From Atherinomorus stipes (lineage: Eukaryota; Chordata; Actinopteri; Atheriniformes; Atherinidae), in assembly GCA_023101725.1 (NCBI GenBank), contig JALJCO010013434.1, positions 682,001 to 746,000 on the forward strand: a DNA stretch of 64,000 bases, read 5' to 3'. Under the pieces are notes generated by a model. That model saw only the letters and a program-made list of their open reading frames with translations, made no database searches and was not told the DNA's origin. Shown here piece by piece: positions 1-11,362 of this stretch (position 1 is the stretch's first letter; each line of letters begins with the position of its first letter). The position numbers and the translations under genes are program-made.

Positions 1-2600
1 CCTAATCTGAAGAGGATATCACTTATCTGGAGACAAACTGCACAGATTAGGAGAGGAGACAGAAGATGCACAGGGGACAGCATGTGGGAGGGCTTTAACA
101 CAATTACACACAAGCACCAAATCCTTCCTCTGGCACCTCTGAGAAATTCTGGTGTAATAAATTGTAAATAGAGACCAAAGCCAAGCCATTTCCTTCCTGT
201 CAGGCTGTACCGAGCTCCACCAAAGCCCAAGAGCAGAAAGGGGAAACACCTTCATGTTGTCATCCTCAGATCCACCATTGTGGTTTGTTCAAACTGACTT
301 GCAGCAGAACTCAGGCCCCTTACGCAGATTCCAGTCCTGAGCTCATATCACTTCCCCAAGTAAACTGATTGACCTGTTTCCTGTCTTTAACTGGCTTTGA
401 AATCATGCATACATTTGTAATTTGGTTGACAAAAACATTTCACACTTACACCTAAACACGGCTCTTTATGACGTATATCAAACCACGTTCCCCTCATCTA
501 ACAAAGAATTTGTGGCTAAAGTAAAAAGTGTAATCCAATTTCGGAGACCCCAAGGCTTTATTCAGGCACGCCACCGTATTCATAGTGATCACAGTAGCCT
601 TGGTGGCTGTAAAACTGTCAGAGAGGGTTCATTGATTCACTCCATGTCTCATGATTAATTCATTTCTCTTCCTATGTCTTTTGTAGAATGCACAAATCCT
701 CCATGAGTCACCAATAATATACATTCAGAAAGTGCAGCCTCAATTAAGGATTTGACAACTGAGAGATGAATGAATTGTTATCATTGCGATGAGCTCTTCT
801 CCAGCTTTTCCGCCATGCCAAAATGGAAATATAAATATGGGTGACTTTGGTAAATAAAGTAAAACAACCTCTGTTCTTTAAGAGTGTGCTGTTGCCAAGA
901 TGTTTAAGACGTGTCCTGACTGAGACCCAAACCTATCCTGGACTATGTGCTACACAGAGCATGTTTGATGGAAGTGAGCTACTGCAACTCTGTCTATGTG
1001 CCAGCCGCGGTGTCTTTGATCCCTTTATGCTGGAGGTGTTGGCTTTATATCCCTGCCACCCCCTCTGCATGCCCCACACTGTGTGTACTGTGATGCCTGT
1101 CACTGCTAACAGAGCGCACCAAATACCGGCAAGACATCCTTTAGTGGAATGTTTTCATATCCTGACTTGTGGCATGGACTCAAATTAATTTTCAAGTTTG
1201 TTCTTTTTATTTAGGACATTTGCATCTGAGTTACATAAATCCCCAGTTATCAAATTAGGTGACAAAAAAAACAAATAAGTAAGGGGAAAAAAGGTTTCTT
1301 TTCTGGCCTGTTGAATAATTCATGCCTCATCTACATTCATCAACAGATTGTTCAATATCATTATCGAGCTTTGCTTGAGCTGTAGAGACACCATGTCCTG
1401 CTAGTAAACTGTTTGTATTCAGAATATTGTTTCCCACTACTTAAATTAATGACTTATTATTTCAAGTCCACTAATAAAAAAGATTTACAACTTATATAAA
1501 TAAAAACAGTTAGATCCACACGGTCCAACATCTTACATCAATTCAACGTCAGCCAAGACAAAAGCAGTTCAAATGTTATCATCTGTGCACTTTCCACCAA
1601 TATCAATATTTCATTTTCTAAACATAAAAGTTTGCAGTTAGTTCTCATAGACATGCAGCTCCCTTGCAAAGTAAACAATCAATACCAGTGTCATGAGAAA
1701 TATTACTAAATATTGCCAAAAGATTTTATTTGAAAACACCCGTTTCCTTATTATCACTGCTTCCTAATATGGTGGTTCATACTCAAAATAAACAGACTCA
1801 AAGATGAAGATGTTCATTATTTTATCAATCTATTTAGGAGATACTTCACTTTTACTGTTTTTCTTGATAATTACTTTGGAAAAACTTGATACCACAGTCT
1901 TTTTACTCAATAGAGCAATATTTTGCATTATCCCTTTAAGTTCAAAAGTTCAGAGAGCAACATGGGAAAAGAAAATGTTGAGAGAAATACAAAAACAATT
2001 TCAAAGTGTGAGTAGACAGCTATGATTTATTAGTCTATATTACAAGTCAGACCAAAGGGAGAATTTATCAAGACAATTGTAGGCAATTAGACAAACAAAC
2101 ACTGAATGCAATCGCTCTCTTAAATACACAAGAATTTATTCAGTCTCTTACATTACTGAATTACAGCTGAAGCAACAAATCAACATGTCATAAAAAAAAT
2201 GCACTTAAAGACTTTCTCTTTAAAGCAACCTTTCCGATCTTGCATTTCAGAAAGCACAGCAAGATTATTTGAATATAAACAGTCCCGCCTCACCCCTAAG
2301 ACACACCCCTTCATTCCCTCTACCTCCCAATGCAGAAGCAAAGGTCTGACAGGCAGGTCCGTTGGACAATCCTAGAGGTGCACCCCACTTCAAGGATTGG
2401 TTGGAGTTTTCATTGAATATTTAGAGATTGGAATAATATTTTATTTTGATTAATGGTGGGTCTGTCTTGTATTTCAGAGTTCCATTACCTCATTCATAGC
2501 ATTTTACCCTGTTAGAAAAATAGTGTAAGAATGCAACATCGGTAAAGGTTGCTTTAAGTAAGTGAAAAATATTAAGACATGATGTGAAAACAGGGCACTT
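1..2600. other. Intergenic stretch, no gene recognised
   Basis: I see no reading frame with recognisable protein similarity and no coherent exon/splice pattern. The open frames present (the longest about 115 codons, at 841-1188 on the plus strand) have no family features and are what AT-rich non-coding DNA gives by chance. There are A/T homopolymers around 2600 and 2830-2880. The right end may contain the mindy4 3' UTR, since a TTTATT (AATAAA on the minus strand) lies near 2619-2624. Confidence 0.6.
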
Positions 2601-3119
2601 TTTTTTTTTTTTACTGATATCTTTATTAAGATATCACATACTTTTTAAATATCTGACAACAGAAGTAATACTGACCAAGAACAAAGTATGAACCTCAATT
2701 TTTGATATATTTATGTTAAAACAGGCAGACAGTAAAAAAGACCACAGAAGTAAAAGAAATTTACATTGATCCATATTTCAGGCCCCAAAAGCCTACATGT
2801 CCATCCATTTTCATTTAAAATACATTAAGGAAAAAAAAACCCCATCTGAAAATGAAAAATTTAATAAAATTAATTTTTTTTCGAAGATATAACTGATTTA
2901 TAAGTAGTAGCAAGCTCTATTAGTCTATTTCCCCAAGCAAGTTTAAAAGCCTTTAAGGTGCAACATTCATCCACCTCTGCTTCTTAGGTTTAGAGAAAAC
3001 TAAAGTAACATTCATGTGAAAGCTCATCTTACTATAAAGAACACTTGAAACATACTAAAACAATATCTCCTGGTGATCGCTAACATACAGTATCATCAAT
3101 AAGATCAATAAGTATGTAA

Positions 3120-6100
3120 TCAGAGAAGAGGCTCTGTGTCATTCCAGTTAACAAATGCATCTTTCCACCTGAAAAAAAAACACACAAAATGCTGTTTATG
3201 TTATGTAGGACTGACTCTTGGACTAATCTGTCAGTTTCAAGTCAATTCTAGACCTTTTGATGAACAGTAATAAATATTTTGTCTGTTTTTAAGATAGTAG
3301 GTCATCTCTTTGCACATGTGACGATGTATTTGAAAACACACAAGGGTTCTTACCTTGTCCGGATACAGAGCTCCAGAGGAGGAATGAGATCAGTATCATC
3401 TTTCTGAAAGCTCTGGGACAAATTCCCAATAGCTGAAAAAAACAAAAAAACAAACTGAAAGGATTCTCAAAATTCACACTGAAAACATTAAATAAAAATC
3501 ACATCAGTAATTCATACATGTTAATGTCTGTTCAGGGTGGTTAACTTTTTATTATAACTGAAAATAAGCCATAAATAAGTTAATAAGTTAATAATAAGTC
3601 CTCAGTAATTGGTTTGAGGTAATTATAACAAACATAACAATCTAAATAGGAAGGCAGAACCATTCTGTGACTGGGAGGCTGCACCTCGAAACAAAAAAGA
3701 ACCACATCATGGAAAACTACATACAGATGGTCAGGCGGATCTCCTCCTGTTGGTTGGCCAATCCATCATAGTAGTAGAGGTCAAACTCCAGGCATTGGTC
3801 CTCATTGGTCAACAGCTCCCTCTGCAGGCCAAACAGCACGCTGAAGTGACTTTCACTGCACACCACCCAGACTGGATAAGACGGCGTCTTCAGGTAATTT
3901 CCTACCTTGATTAGAGAAAATTGAATACAGCAGAGCAGCATATTAGTTTTTTTAGATTTATGCCAATCATACCATATGGTTTTTGGAAATCCTTGGCTCA
4001 GAATAAGGGAAAAATTTACATTTATCACAAAACTTTAAACATTTTTTGTCACTGCAAAATTCAAAGAACCACATGTTCTCTACTTTAGATCCATGTGAGC
4101 TTTACAAATACCCTGCTTCTCTGAGCCAGTGAAGGTTTTACTGTATATTCTTTATCAAATACCAGATTTATCCAGGTCAAGTACAAATAAAGCCTGTGGG
4201 CAAAACATGAGAAAAATTCAACAAAGGATGTTATTATATCCAGAGGAGAGTCTAAGATTTTCTTCAGCATACTCCTCATAAATTTGTCTTATAAATACCT
4301 TTCCATGATGATTCTTCAGATCACAAAAGGAGCTTTTACATTTTCTTAAATAAATTATCCTTTGTCCTGAAAGTGCAGTATTTTCAGGTGAACGTTTAAA
4401 GGGAGTGTGTGTATTTTTTGACACACGTGCCCAGAGTCCACAAGTCCTCTTACTGACCTTACAGATGTTGTAATGTTCAAACAAGGACAGCAGACCAACG
4501 TCACAGCGGCCTTTAATTCCCTTTAGGAGCGTCATGTTGCCGTTGCCTGAGTCCAAGTCCATGTCATTGTCAAAGACATTAGAAGCTGCTCTCCCACACA
4601 GCAACAAGTTGACCAACTCCTGGTGAACACAGAAATACCATCAGATCACAACACTTTTTTTTTGTTTTTTTGCATACAATGGTGTCAATAAATAAAGCAG
4701 ATAACTCGTTTGTGTGTTCAGCTTAATAGACACCTGCTGTTGTAACATAAATATCCCTCTTTACACACCATACTGTTGAAATATTTAGCTATAATTCAAA
4801 GAAATAGTTTAAACCTGAGTGCAGTAGCCGTGGGCACCAATAAGGGTGGCAGAAGGCACGTCCATGTCCTCTCTTACTCTAAGGACAGACAAAAAGATAA
4901 GATAGCTGCTACACTTTCTGGCTAAAATCTTTTCTACTGTTCATCTTGTTCAGGGGAGTGCCAAAAAGTTGCACTTACTTTTCAATGGTTCGAGATAGAA
5001 CAGCAGATACAGTCAGCAGAATACATCCTGACATCCCAGATTCAAACTGTGGAATGAAGGGAAAAAATAACCAAAAGCAAATGCTTGCACATCTGACTCA
5101 GATCACACTGAGAACATTGATGGTGGCTCTCCCACCTGCTCAATGTGTTGCTCCAGAATCAACTGCAGATCTTTCAGGTTATCCACAGTGAAGTATGTTA
5201 TCTGCAGTTAAATGTGACCAGAAAACACTCACTTAAAAGACATCTGCAGAAGTCTCATACATCAAAACTCAGAGTCAGCAAGGACCAGGAATGAAAAGCT
5301 GAAGAAATTTAAATTCATCTGGTCACTTCTATGCCTCAAAGTAACAGTACGGCCAATAAATACAGATGTTAACACATTTCAGCAGCTGTGCGACAAATCC
5401 ATGTTTGTACCTTTTCAAGCACTCCTTCAGATCTGAACTGGCAGCTTGGGGTGAAATGGCTTTTCCCCGAATTTCTGTTTTTAAAAAACAAAATGAAAAC
5501 CAAATCATACAACCATTAAATCAATGTTCCACCTGACATTGCAGATTTATCAGCCACTTTGGAGATTAACAGGCCTGACAACTGGTGGTGACGTTAGCCT
5601 TGTTTGATGGAGACTGCTCATATGAAACTGACAAACTAAGCCACCCTGACCTTCACTGCTCCTAAACAAGGTTTTCCCCATGCACTTGACAAAAGGGTTC
5701 TGTGTGCTAGGGAAAACCCCTGAATGCAATGGATTAAGTAACCTGACATCACACCAGATGGTTACAAAGAACCATCTGGGAAGTTGTTTTTGTACATTGT
5801 TTGGAAAAGACCAGACACAAAAATACTGATCAGGTGGCTGGAGAAGCAATCTGTTTCTAACTGTCCATTATGTGCCAACTTCAACCATCATATCAATGGA
5901 GTGAAGGCAGTAGAATTAAGCTCTTCCTGTTTTAAAGAGGGAAAAAAAAACCTCCCAATTTCAGTTATGACTTAAGCTGAAGCAGCAAAAAACATACCTG
6001 GACCACAAACAGATAACTTGGAGGCTGCAGGATAGAATCTCTTGTAATCTGGATTTTGTAAGAACCCAGCCTCCACACACAAATTAAACAATTAAGATGA

Positions 6101-7830
6101 TTAAGGGGTTTATCTTACATTGCGACTGTGGCCTGTTTTTCTTCTCCAGCCCGCCACAAGGTTTCCGCCATTGCTAAAATCAGACACTGTCTTCTGGTAG
6201 CGTTGGAAGGTCTTAAGCTCCTGGGAGCAAATTGGCACATGAAAGTTAAAAGCAGGTTCTCTAGGATTATATCACAGTTTAGACCAAAAAGCAAAACCAT
6301 CATTGTGTCGAGAGTTAATACAAAGTGGTCCTTGATGTGAAGCATTCAGGTAACAGGAATATGGATCGAAAGGGGTAATAACATGAGTCAAAGTTCTGAA
6401 ATGAAAGCCAACTTACTGAAGAGCAGCATTACTGCTTTCTGTGTTTTCAAACAGCAATTTCTTTAGAACAAATGCTTGTATGGATGCCAGGACTCCACAA
6501 GGACCACCCTAAAGGACAAATACAAATACAAAAGAGAACAATTTAACAATTAACAGTGTAATTATATTATAATTATAAATTATAATTTACAGGACAGCAA
6601 GGTTAAAATGACCTTTCTTTGCACAATTCCATAACTGAGGTCATGTATCTCTGAAAATGTGAAACCCTGATTCCTCCACTCGACACTGAAGCAATTAAGG
6701 CTGGAACCAAGGAAAACTGTTTTCAACTCCTTGGAGAAGAACAAAAACAAATAACAAACCACACAAAAATGAATATCGAAGCCAATCACCGAAACTTTCT
6801 CCTGCAATCCCTTAAAACTTCTGGAAAACTAACCCACCGTAGCAGTGTGCTGGTCTATCGGTCGGCCTGTATACTGACATGCTGCAACAGTCCTCTGGAT
6901 TGATACTTTAGAGAATTCTCGCACATCATCATCATCATCAATGTCATCTGAAAATGTATCAATATGCATCAGCACTACCAAGTAGTCATTTAAGTAAGTT
7001 ATTCTGGCTGAGTTCTCTTTTCTGCAGGACTCACCCAGTGTCAGTTCTGACACATTCATATCAGACAGATTTGGCTCAGTCTTTTCCCTAAGAAACAAAA
7101 ACATAATGTGTGATAGGTTATGGACACACCGTACAGATTAAAATGATTATATTCTCACTGATTATGTGTAATACAACAACTTGAAGTTATTTACTTTCTT
7201 GTTTTCAGTATGTTTGCTTCTGTTTTTCCATTGCTGTTCTCACTCTGTATTCTCCCTGAAGGGCTCACCAACTCCTGTCTCCATCCTCCACTGTCAGTTG
7301 AGCTGTTATCTGTTAGACCGCTTTCTAAGCTTTTTTGATGGATGTCAGTCAACAAAAGTCTTTCCTGAGAATGTTTGTTTTCCTTTTCTTTTCTGAGCAG
7401 CGGCTGGGAAACTTCAGCTCTTCGACTTTGTCTTTTTTTATTAGATTCCTGTATGGAAAATCATAGTTGGATGGATAAGAATGTGAAAAATGTGAAATAA
7501 AGATCTTTTTAAGCATCAGGAGCTTAGTAGAGTGTACCTGTGGCACTGGCCCAGCCATCATGCCTCGTCTGATACGATGATTTCTGCTCCTCTGGGTAGC
7601 CTCAGTGGTGGAAGAGTTTTTATCTGGCTTCCTTTGGCCAAAGTTTGCATTGTCCGCTAGTAATGTCATTTGTGGATGACCTTTTTGGCAATCTATGTTA
7701 AAAGCAGAGGCATTTACTGGATCATGACTAGACAGACCATCTTCTTCAGACAATAGTGTAGGCTGAGATGGACATCCTCTTTGTAATTCAGGCCTGTGAA
7801 AGACAATCTGAGTTTAAACCAACTTAAATA

Positions 7831-7865
<35 letters not shown>

Positions 7866-7874
7866 TATATACAC

Positions 7875-7911
<37 letters not shown>

Positions 7912-8692
7912 AAAGTCAAATTTTAAAATTTGACATACCTCATTTTAGTGTGTTTACTATGAACAAAAGCTGACGTGATTTCATCTCCTTTTATGTCATT
8001 AATCTCTGATGGTGATCCTGTAGGAGAACTGGGTGAGCTGACAGTTTGGGTGCTCTGCAGAACACCAGTTTCACTTCTGGTGGTCTTATAATTCTTTAAT
8101 TGTTCAATGTGATGTTTCACAATAATCTCCAGTAACGTTTTGAAGGGGGAATTGAGAATCTGCAATTACAGAGAAGTTAATAGCAGACTTTTGTTATCCA
8201 TTTGCACAACAGCAACCAATAGGCTGGTAAGACTTACTTTATTCTTCCTGTAGAGATCTTCTATGTTGAGTATCTCCCTCAGTTGTAATCTGTTATTGAT
8301 ACTGGCCTCTGTACGTGGGTGCTCCTCATCCATACAGGCAATAGTCCTCTTTAGACCCTGTGCACCATTACCAACAAGTTTTATATCTTAAGTTTATATC
8401 TTGTATTCTTCCAATTTTGAAGTGCAAGTTTTTATCTTTTCACACCTGCTACGTACGCCTAGTCTAGAATCAATACATACACCAACAAATTCTGATATTT
8501 GTCATTGCAACTAGCTTCATGTTTGCGTTCATGAAGTATGTACTGTAGCTGAAATGAAGCTAACGCGAGCTAGCTGGCTAGCATTGGGTTTGAGTCCAAG
8601 TCTTGCTAACCCTCTGTTCGCCACAGTCTTACCTTTCGGCTAAGATATTCTCGTACAAGGGAGGAAGAAACCTCTTCGACCGAAGCGACCAT
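3120..8692 (-). CDS. mindy4: MINDY4 (FAM188B) lysine-48 deubiquitinase, 18 coding exons
   Basis: This encodes a cysteine-type ubiquitin carboxyl-terminal hydrolase of the MINDY family, which prefers K48-linked chains. Coding exons in order: 8692-8633, 8357-8238, 8159-7939, 7793-7538, 7448-7195, 7087-7035, 6947-6838, 6729-6613, 6508-6417, 6220-6119, 5474-5411, 5201-5136, 5046-4979, 4878-4815, 4619-4458, 3905-3725, 3432-3354, 3168-3120. All joints have GT/AG ends and consistent phase, giving 705 residues (human about 757). The N-terminus ([12 protein letters not shown]) is LisH-like. The catalytic Cys lies in GGPCGVLA (about C401) and the catalytic His in VVCSESHF (about H623), followed by [14 protein letters not shown]. 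The C-terminus is [15 protein letters not shown]. The N-terminal LisH-like part favours MINDY4 over MINDY4B. The middle third (exons 3-7) is low-complexity and the least conserved. Transcription start is likely just upstream, near 8.75-9.0 kb. Confidence 0.95.
7835..7910. repeat. (AT)n(GT)n compound microsatellite
   Basis: An alternating AT tract at about 7835-7862 is followed by a short spacer and a GT tract at about 7878-7908. It lies in the mindy4 intron between the exons ending at 7939 and starting at 7793. Such tracts are length-polymorphic. Confidence 0.9.
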
Positions 8693-8802
8693 GATGGCAA
8701 TACATCCAGCTGCAAAAAACCCCACCAAGCACCCAAGTCCGAGCAACGCGATGGTGAGATGTGCTGCCTGTACAAGCTGCTAGGAAGGACGGGTTCTTCG
8801 TA

Positions 8803-8822
8803 AAAAAAAAAAAAAAAAAAAA
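8803..8822. repeat. Poly(A) tract upstream of mindy4 start
   Basis: A run of about 20 A (poly-T on the coding strand) lies roughly 110 bp upstream of the mindy4 initiator codon, in the presumed 5' UTR or promoter region. Confidence 0.85.
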
Positions 8823-9016
8823 CTCGAAAGTGAGCAGGGTTTGAGTTGGGGAAAACACGCCGACTGCGAAACAAAGTTAATTAAGCTTGTTCCGAAATAT
8901 TAAAGCAAACGGTTGCACCGCACTTTTGTCAGATGTACAACAGGACTGAGTCACGTCAGTGTCAGTGTTAGCATAAGAGCTCGAGATCAGGAAAACTGAG
9001 CGGCGCGTCAAAGTGC

Positions 9017-9030
9017 GTTACCATGGAGAT
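9017..9030. promoter_or_regulatory. RFX X-box-like site upstream of mindy4
   Basis: GTTACCATGGAGAT fits the X-box consensus RYYNYYATRRNRAC at 13 of 14 positions; the final C is T. It lies about 325 bp upstream of the mindy4 initiator codon in the likely promoter. RFX factors use such sites in ciliary-gene promoters. Function is inferred only. Confidence 0.4.
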
Positions 9031-9069
9031 ACTAGTCTCTACTGTCAAACGTGGCGGACGCTTTCCACA

Positions 9070-11100
9070 AGCACCACAAGGGAATTACTTTTATCGCAGT
9101 ATGTTACCGGGTTGCATTCTGCATTCACATGATTATGATTTTATTCTCTAGTTTTCATAATGTTATTAAGTAAATGCACCAAATCTTAGAGTTCAGTTTC
9201 ATTGAATATTAAGTCACCTAAGTAGCAGCTTCTGAAGAAGACTGTTTTTAAATGGTGAAAACAAAAAAGGAAAAATTAGGTGAATATACAGTATAATATA
9301 GGTATGTGAAGATTTTGGGGGGGGGGGGGGGGTTGTTAAAGAAATCTCCACTGGTAACTTTGTCTGAGGTTTTTCTATCCATTATTATTGGTGTCATTGC
9401 AAAAACTACATACTGTTTGAACTTGGCTCAGAGTGCTGGAGGCCTGTGGAGTGAGTTCACATGAGGGATCTGAGAGGAGAGATGCCAGAGTAGTTTCCCC
9501 CATTCAGTGTATAGGTTGCCACAAACTGTTTGTAATTACATAACATAAATACATTTTCAGAGTCTGATATTATATTTTGCACATTTCTTCCCATCTGCTT
9601 TGGTATGCTTGTTGTTATTGGTACCACCAGCATCTCTTTCAAAACAGACAGGAGTATCTAATCCAGTAGGTCACCATTTCTAAAGAAGCATGTTAGCCTA
9701 ACAGCTGTGAATGGAAAAATATATTCTTATCCAGTAAAATGTAACTAGGAGGGAATTGCTAGCAAACACAGTCCAGTATTATTACAGTATTATTGCCACA
9801 CTGCTAAAGTCACCATCTGACTTGAGTCACCCATGATGTTGAGTTTGTATGTTTTCTCTGTGTGTCTTTGTTGGCTTTCTCCAGGTGCTCCTGTCTCCTT
9901 AGTTGAGAAGTAACTCAGGAAGGAGATTGGTCATCTGCCAGTTGAAAGATTGGTGGTTTGGTTCAGGCTTCCAGAGACTACAAAGTGTCTTTGGGCAAGA
10001 CACAGAACCCCACATTGTTTCTAGTGTGCTCATTGGTGTGTTAATGTGTGTGATAGGTAGGTAGCACTCCACTCCTAGGTAGTGCTGCATGAATGTGGCT
10101 TGTAATGTAAAAGGGCTGTGAGTGGCCAAAAAAGACTAAAAAAGCACAATATAAGTACAGGTGTTTTACCATTTCATTCTTCTGAAAGGCTAGATCATCT
10201 GTTGAGTCAAAACTTATCATATGTCAGTGGTTGTGCCAGCACTTCAATGAATGCAGTGCAGATAATAAATGGATAGACATGACTATTCCTATACCCACTT
10301 TGAAGGACAGGTTGTCCAAATGGCAAGTAAAGTAATTATCAAGTTTCTGTTTTTCAGTGCAAGAAAAGAAGACATTACAATAATACTGTTGTTTTGGTTC
10401 GTTTTATTAAAACTTGTATTCTATTCATAATATATGACAAATATTCATACTACCCTACTTTGTTTTCATTATCAAACAAACAATTGTCCTGGACAACCGA
10501 AAAATGACAATTCAAAAAGAAAAAAGGATGGGTGCATGAAAAATCAACATTCATTTGTTTTGGATGCTGCAAATTTTATGCAAATAAAAATCAGGATTTA
10601 CACACGTGTTTTGTTCCTGCAACATGTGGCTGGCAGACCCTAAAATTAGTGACCGCTGTCACCCATCAATCTAACAAATGGGAAGTATCACAAGAAACTA
10701 TAAAACAACATAATCTATGTTGGGCAGTGGTTGAACTCTTGAGCAAGATGTAAGATGTATTGATTTGATTTACATTTTTATGTCATGTCCATCAATGCAC
10801 ATTGATTGGTTTTACTTAAGTTATAACACCTTAAGCTATATATTTGCTATTTATGGACCATTAATTGTGATATTTACAAACAGCACCACAATGCTAAAAG
10901 ATTGTTTTTTATCACGGATATTTTAGGGATTTTAAATAAAGATATTTTTGCAGTATAGTGCAACCATTAGCTTGGGAACAAGAGTCGCGTCTGTTTTGGC
11001 ACAGGTATCATCCAACATCCTAGCAGGGAGTGCAGCTTTATGATGGAGCAATGCGTAAACAACATTTTGAATTTGTTTGTTTGTGTGTGCGTGTGTATCC
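9070..11100. other. Spacer between mindy4 and nexn, no gene recognised
   Basis: No coding exon is recognised here. The stretch has a poly-G run at about 9317-9332 and otherwise unremarkable AT-rich sequence. The part near nexn (about 10.4-11.36 kb) probably includes the nexn 3' UTR, because nexn is transcribed leftwards into it. I could not fix a polyadenylation site; TTTATT (AATAAA on the minus strand) occurs near 10401-10406. Confidence 0.5.
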
Positions 11101-11362
11101 CTCCCTTAGGAATGCCAAGCTTAGTGTTCTCCCCTCTGCTGTTTGACCGTACCAGGGATGAGGTTTTACAAGAGGAGTGAAAGACAACAGGGAAAATCTC
11201 CAGAACATGGAGGGGCATCAGTAGTCATAAGCTGCAAGAAAGAAACAGAGGAGCTGTTATCCATATCTGCTTTTCAGCCTGAGCTCATAAGGAAGAGGAG
11301 CATGCGATCCACTTCATTAGAAGAGATGAGTTCCAGGTAAGAGGCATCATGCAGGCATGCTG

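Noticed and set aside
841..1188. 115-codon plus-strand open frame
   Set aside because: No domain, biased composition or splice context; compatible with chance.
5991..6060. Exon-like segment on the minus strand within the mindy4 locus (CAG/GTATGT donor and several AG acceptors)
   Set aside because: Including it breaks the phase between the exons 6220-6119 and 5474-5411, which join directly to give ATVAINSGKSHF as in the family.
5991..6345. Plus-strand open frame opposite the mindy4 exon at 6220-6119
   Set aside because: Shadow of the real minus-strand exon.
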